A stretch of DNA of 6,530 bases from Planctomycetaceae bacterium (lineage in GTDB: Bacteria; Planctomycetota; Planctomycetia; Planctomycetales; Planctomycetaceae): contig JAESQE010000371.1 of assembly GCA_016765335.1 (NCBI GenBank), forward strand, positions 1 through 6,530, in the 5' to 3' direction. The position numbers and the translations under genes were made by a program. Under the pieces are notes generated by a model. The model made no database searches, was not told the origin of the DNA, and saw only the letters and a list, made by a program, of their open reading frames with translations. Shown here one piece after another: positions 6,457 to 6,530 of this stretch. Each line of letters opens with the position of its first letter. The first letter of the stretch is position 1.

Positions 6457-6530
6457 ACAAGGGTTCTCTGGAAGGGTTGTTCAATGAAAAAGTATATCGA
6501 AGAAAAACCGTAAGCTGACATTTCGTATCG

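Overview
This window looks like ordinary chromosomal DNA from a bacterium of moderate to low GC, most likely a member of the Planctomycetota. The lineage is an inference from three things: the secreted DUF6807 (PmoA-like) protein, a family abundant in that phylum; the patchy use of Shine-Dalgarno sequences; and the tRNA gene without an encoded CCA end. No single sequence here proves it, and I cannot name a genus.

Layout from left to right, all confident genes on the + strand. Bases 1-217 are a non-coding leader with short repeats. Bases 218-3733 encode a 1171-residue protein that I recognise as the diphosphate-dependent (PPi-type) phosphoenolpyruvate carboxykinase known from Propionibacterium and Entamoeba; this is the most notable gene here. 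A 174-base gap carries a long imperfect hairpin (3838-3873). Bases 3908-4852 encode a secreted DUF6807/PmoA-like protein, closed by a strong intrinsic terminator (4867-4913). A short promoter region with an 8-bp inverted repeat around its -10 box leads to a FabI-like short-chain reductase (4983-5780). A 484-base non-coding stretch follows, with a short 8-bp-period repeat and the probable promoter of a tRNA-Ser(UGA) gene (6265-6349). Two terminator-like hairpins follow the tRNA. The right edge, up to 6530, holds a triple TTTGTGGC repeat and a minus-strand frame that is open to the window end and could be the tail of an integrase-type gene facing the tRNA.

The three protein genes look like separate transcription units rather than an operon: the gaps are 174 and 130 bases, a terminator separates the second from the third, and the third has its own promoter. 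Their roles are a PEP/oxaloacetate interconversion at the centre of carbon metabolism, an exported protein of unknown function, and a probable fatty-acid-type reductase. Nothing in the sequence ties them into one pathway. I found no CRISPR array, transposase, toxin-antitoxin pair or defence system. The more unusual points are the PPi-dependent carboxykinase, the operator-like repeat before the FabI-like gene, and the possible integration boundary at the tRNA.
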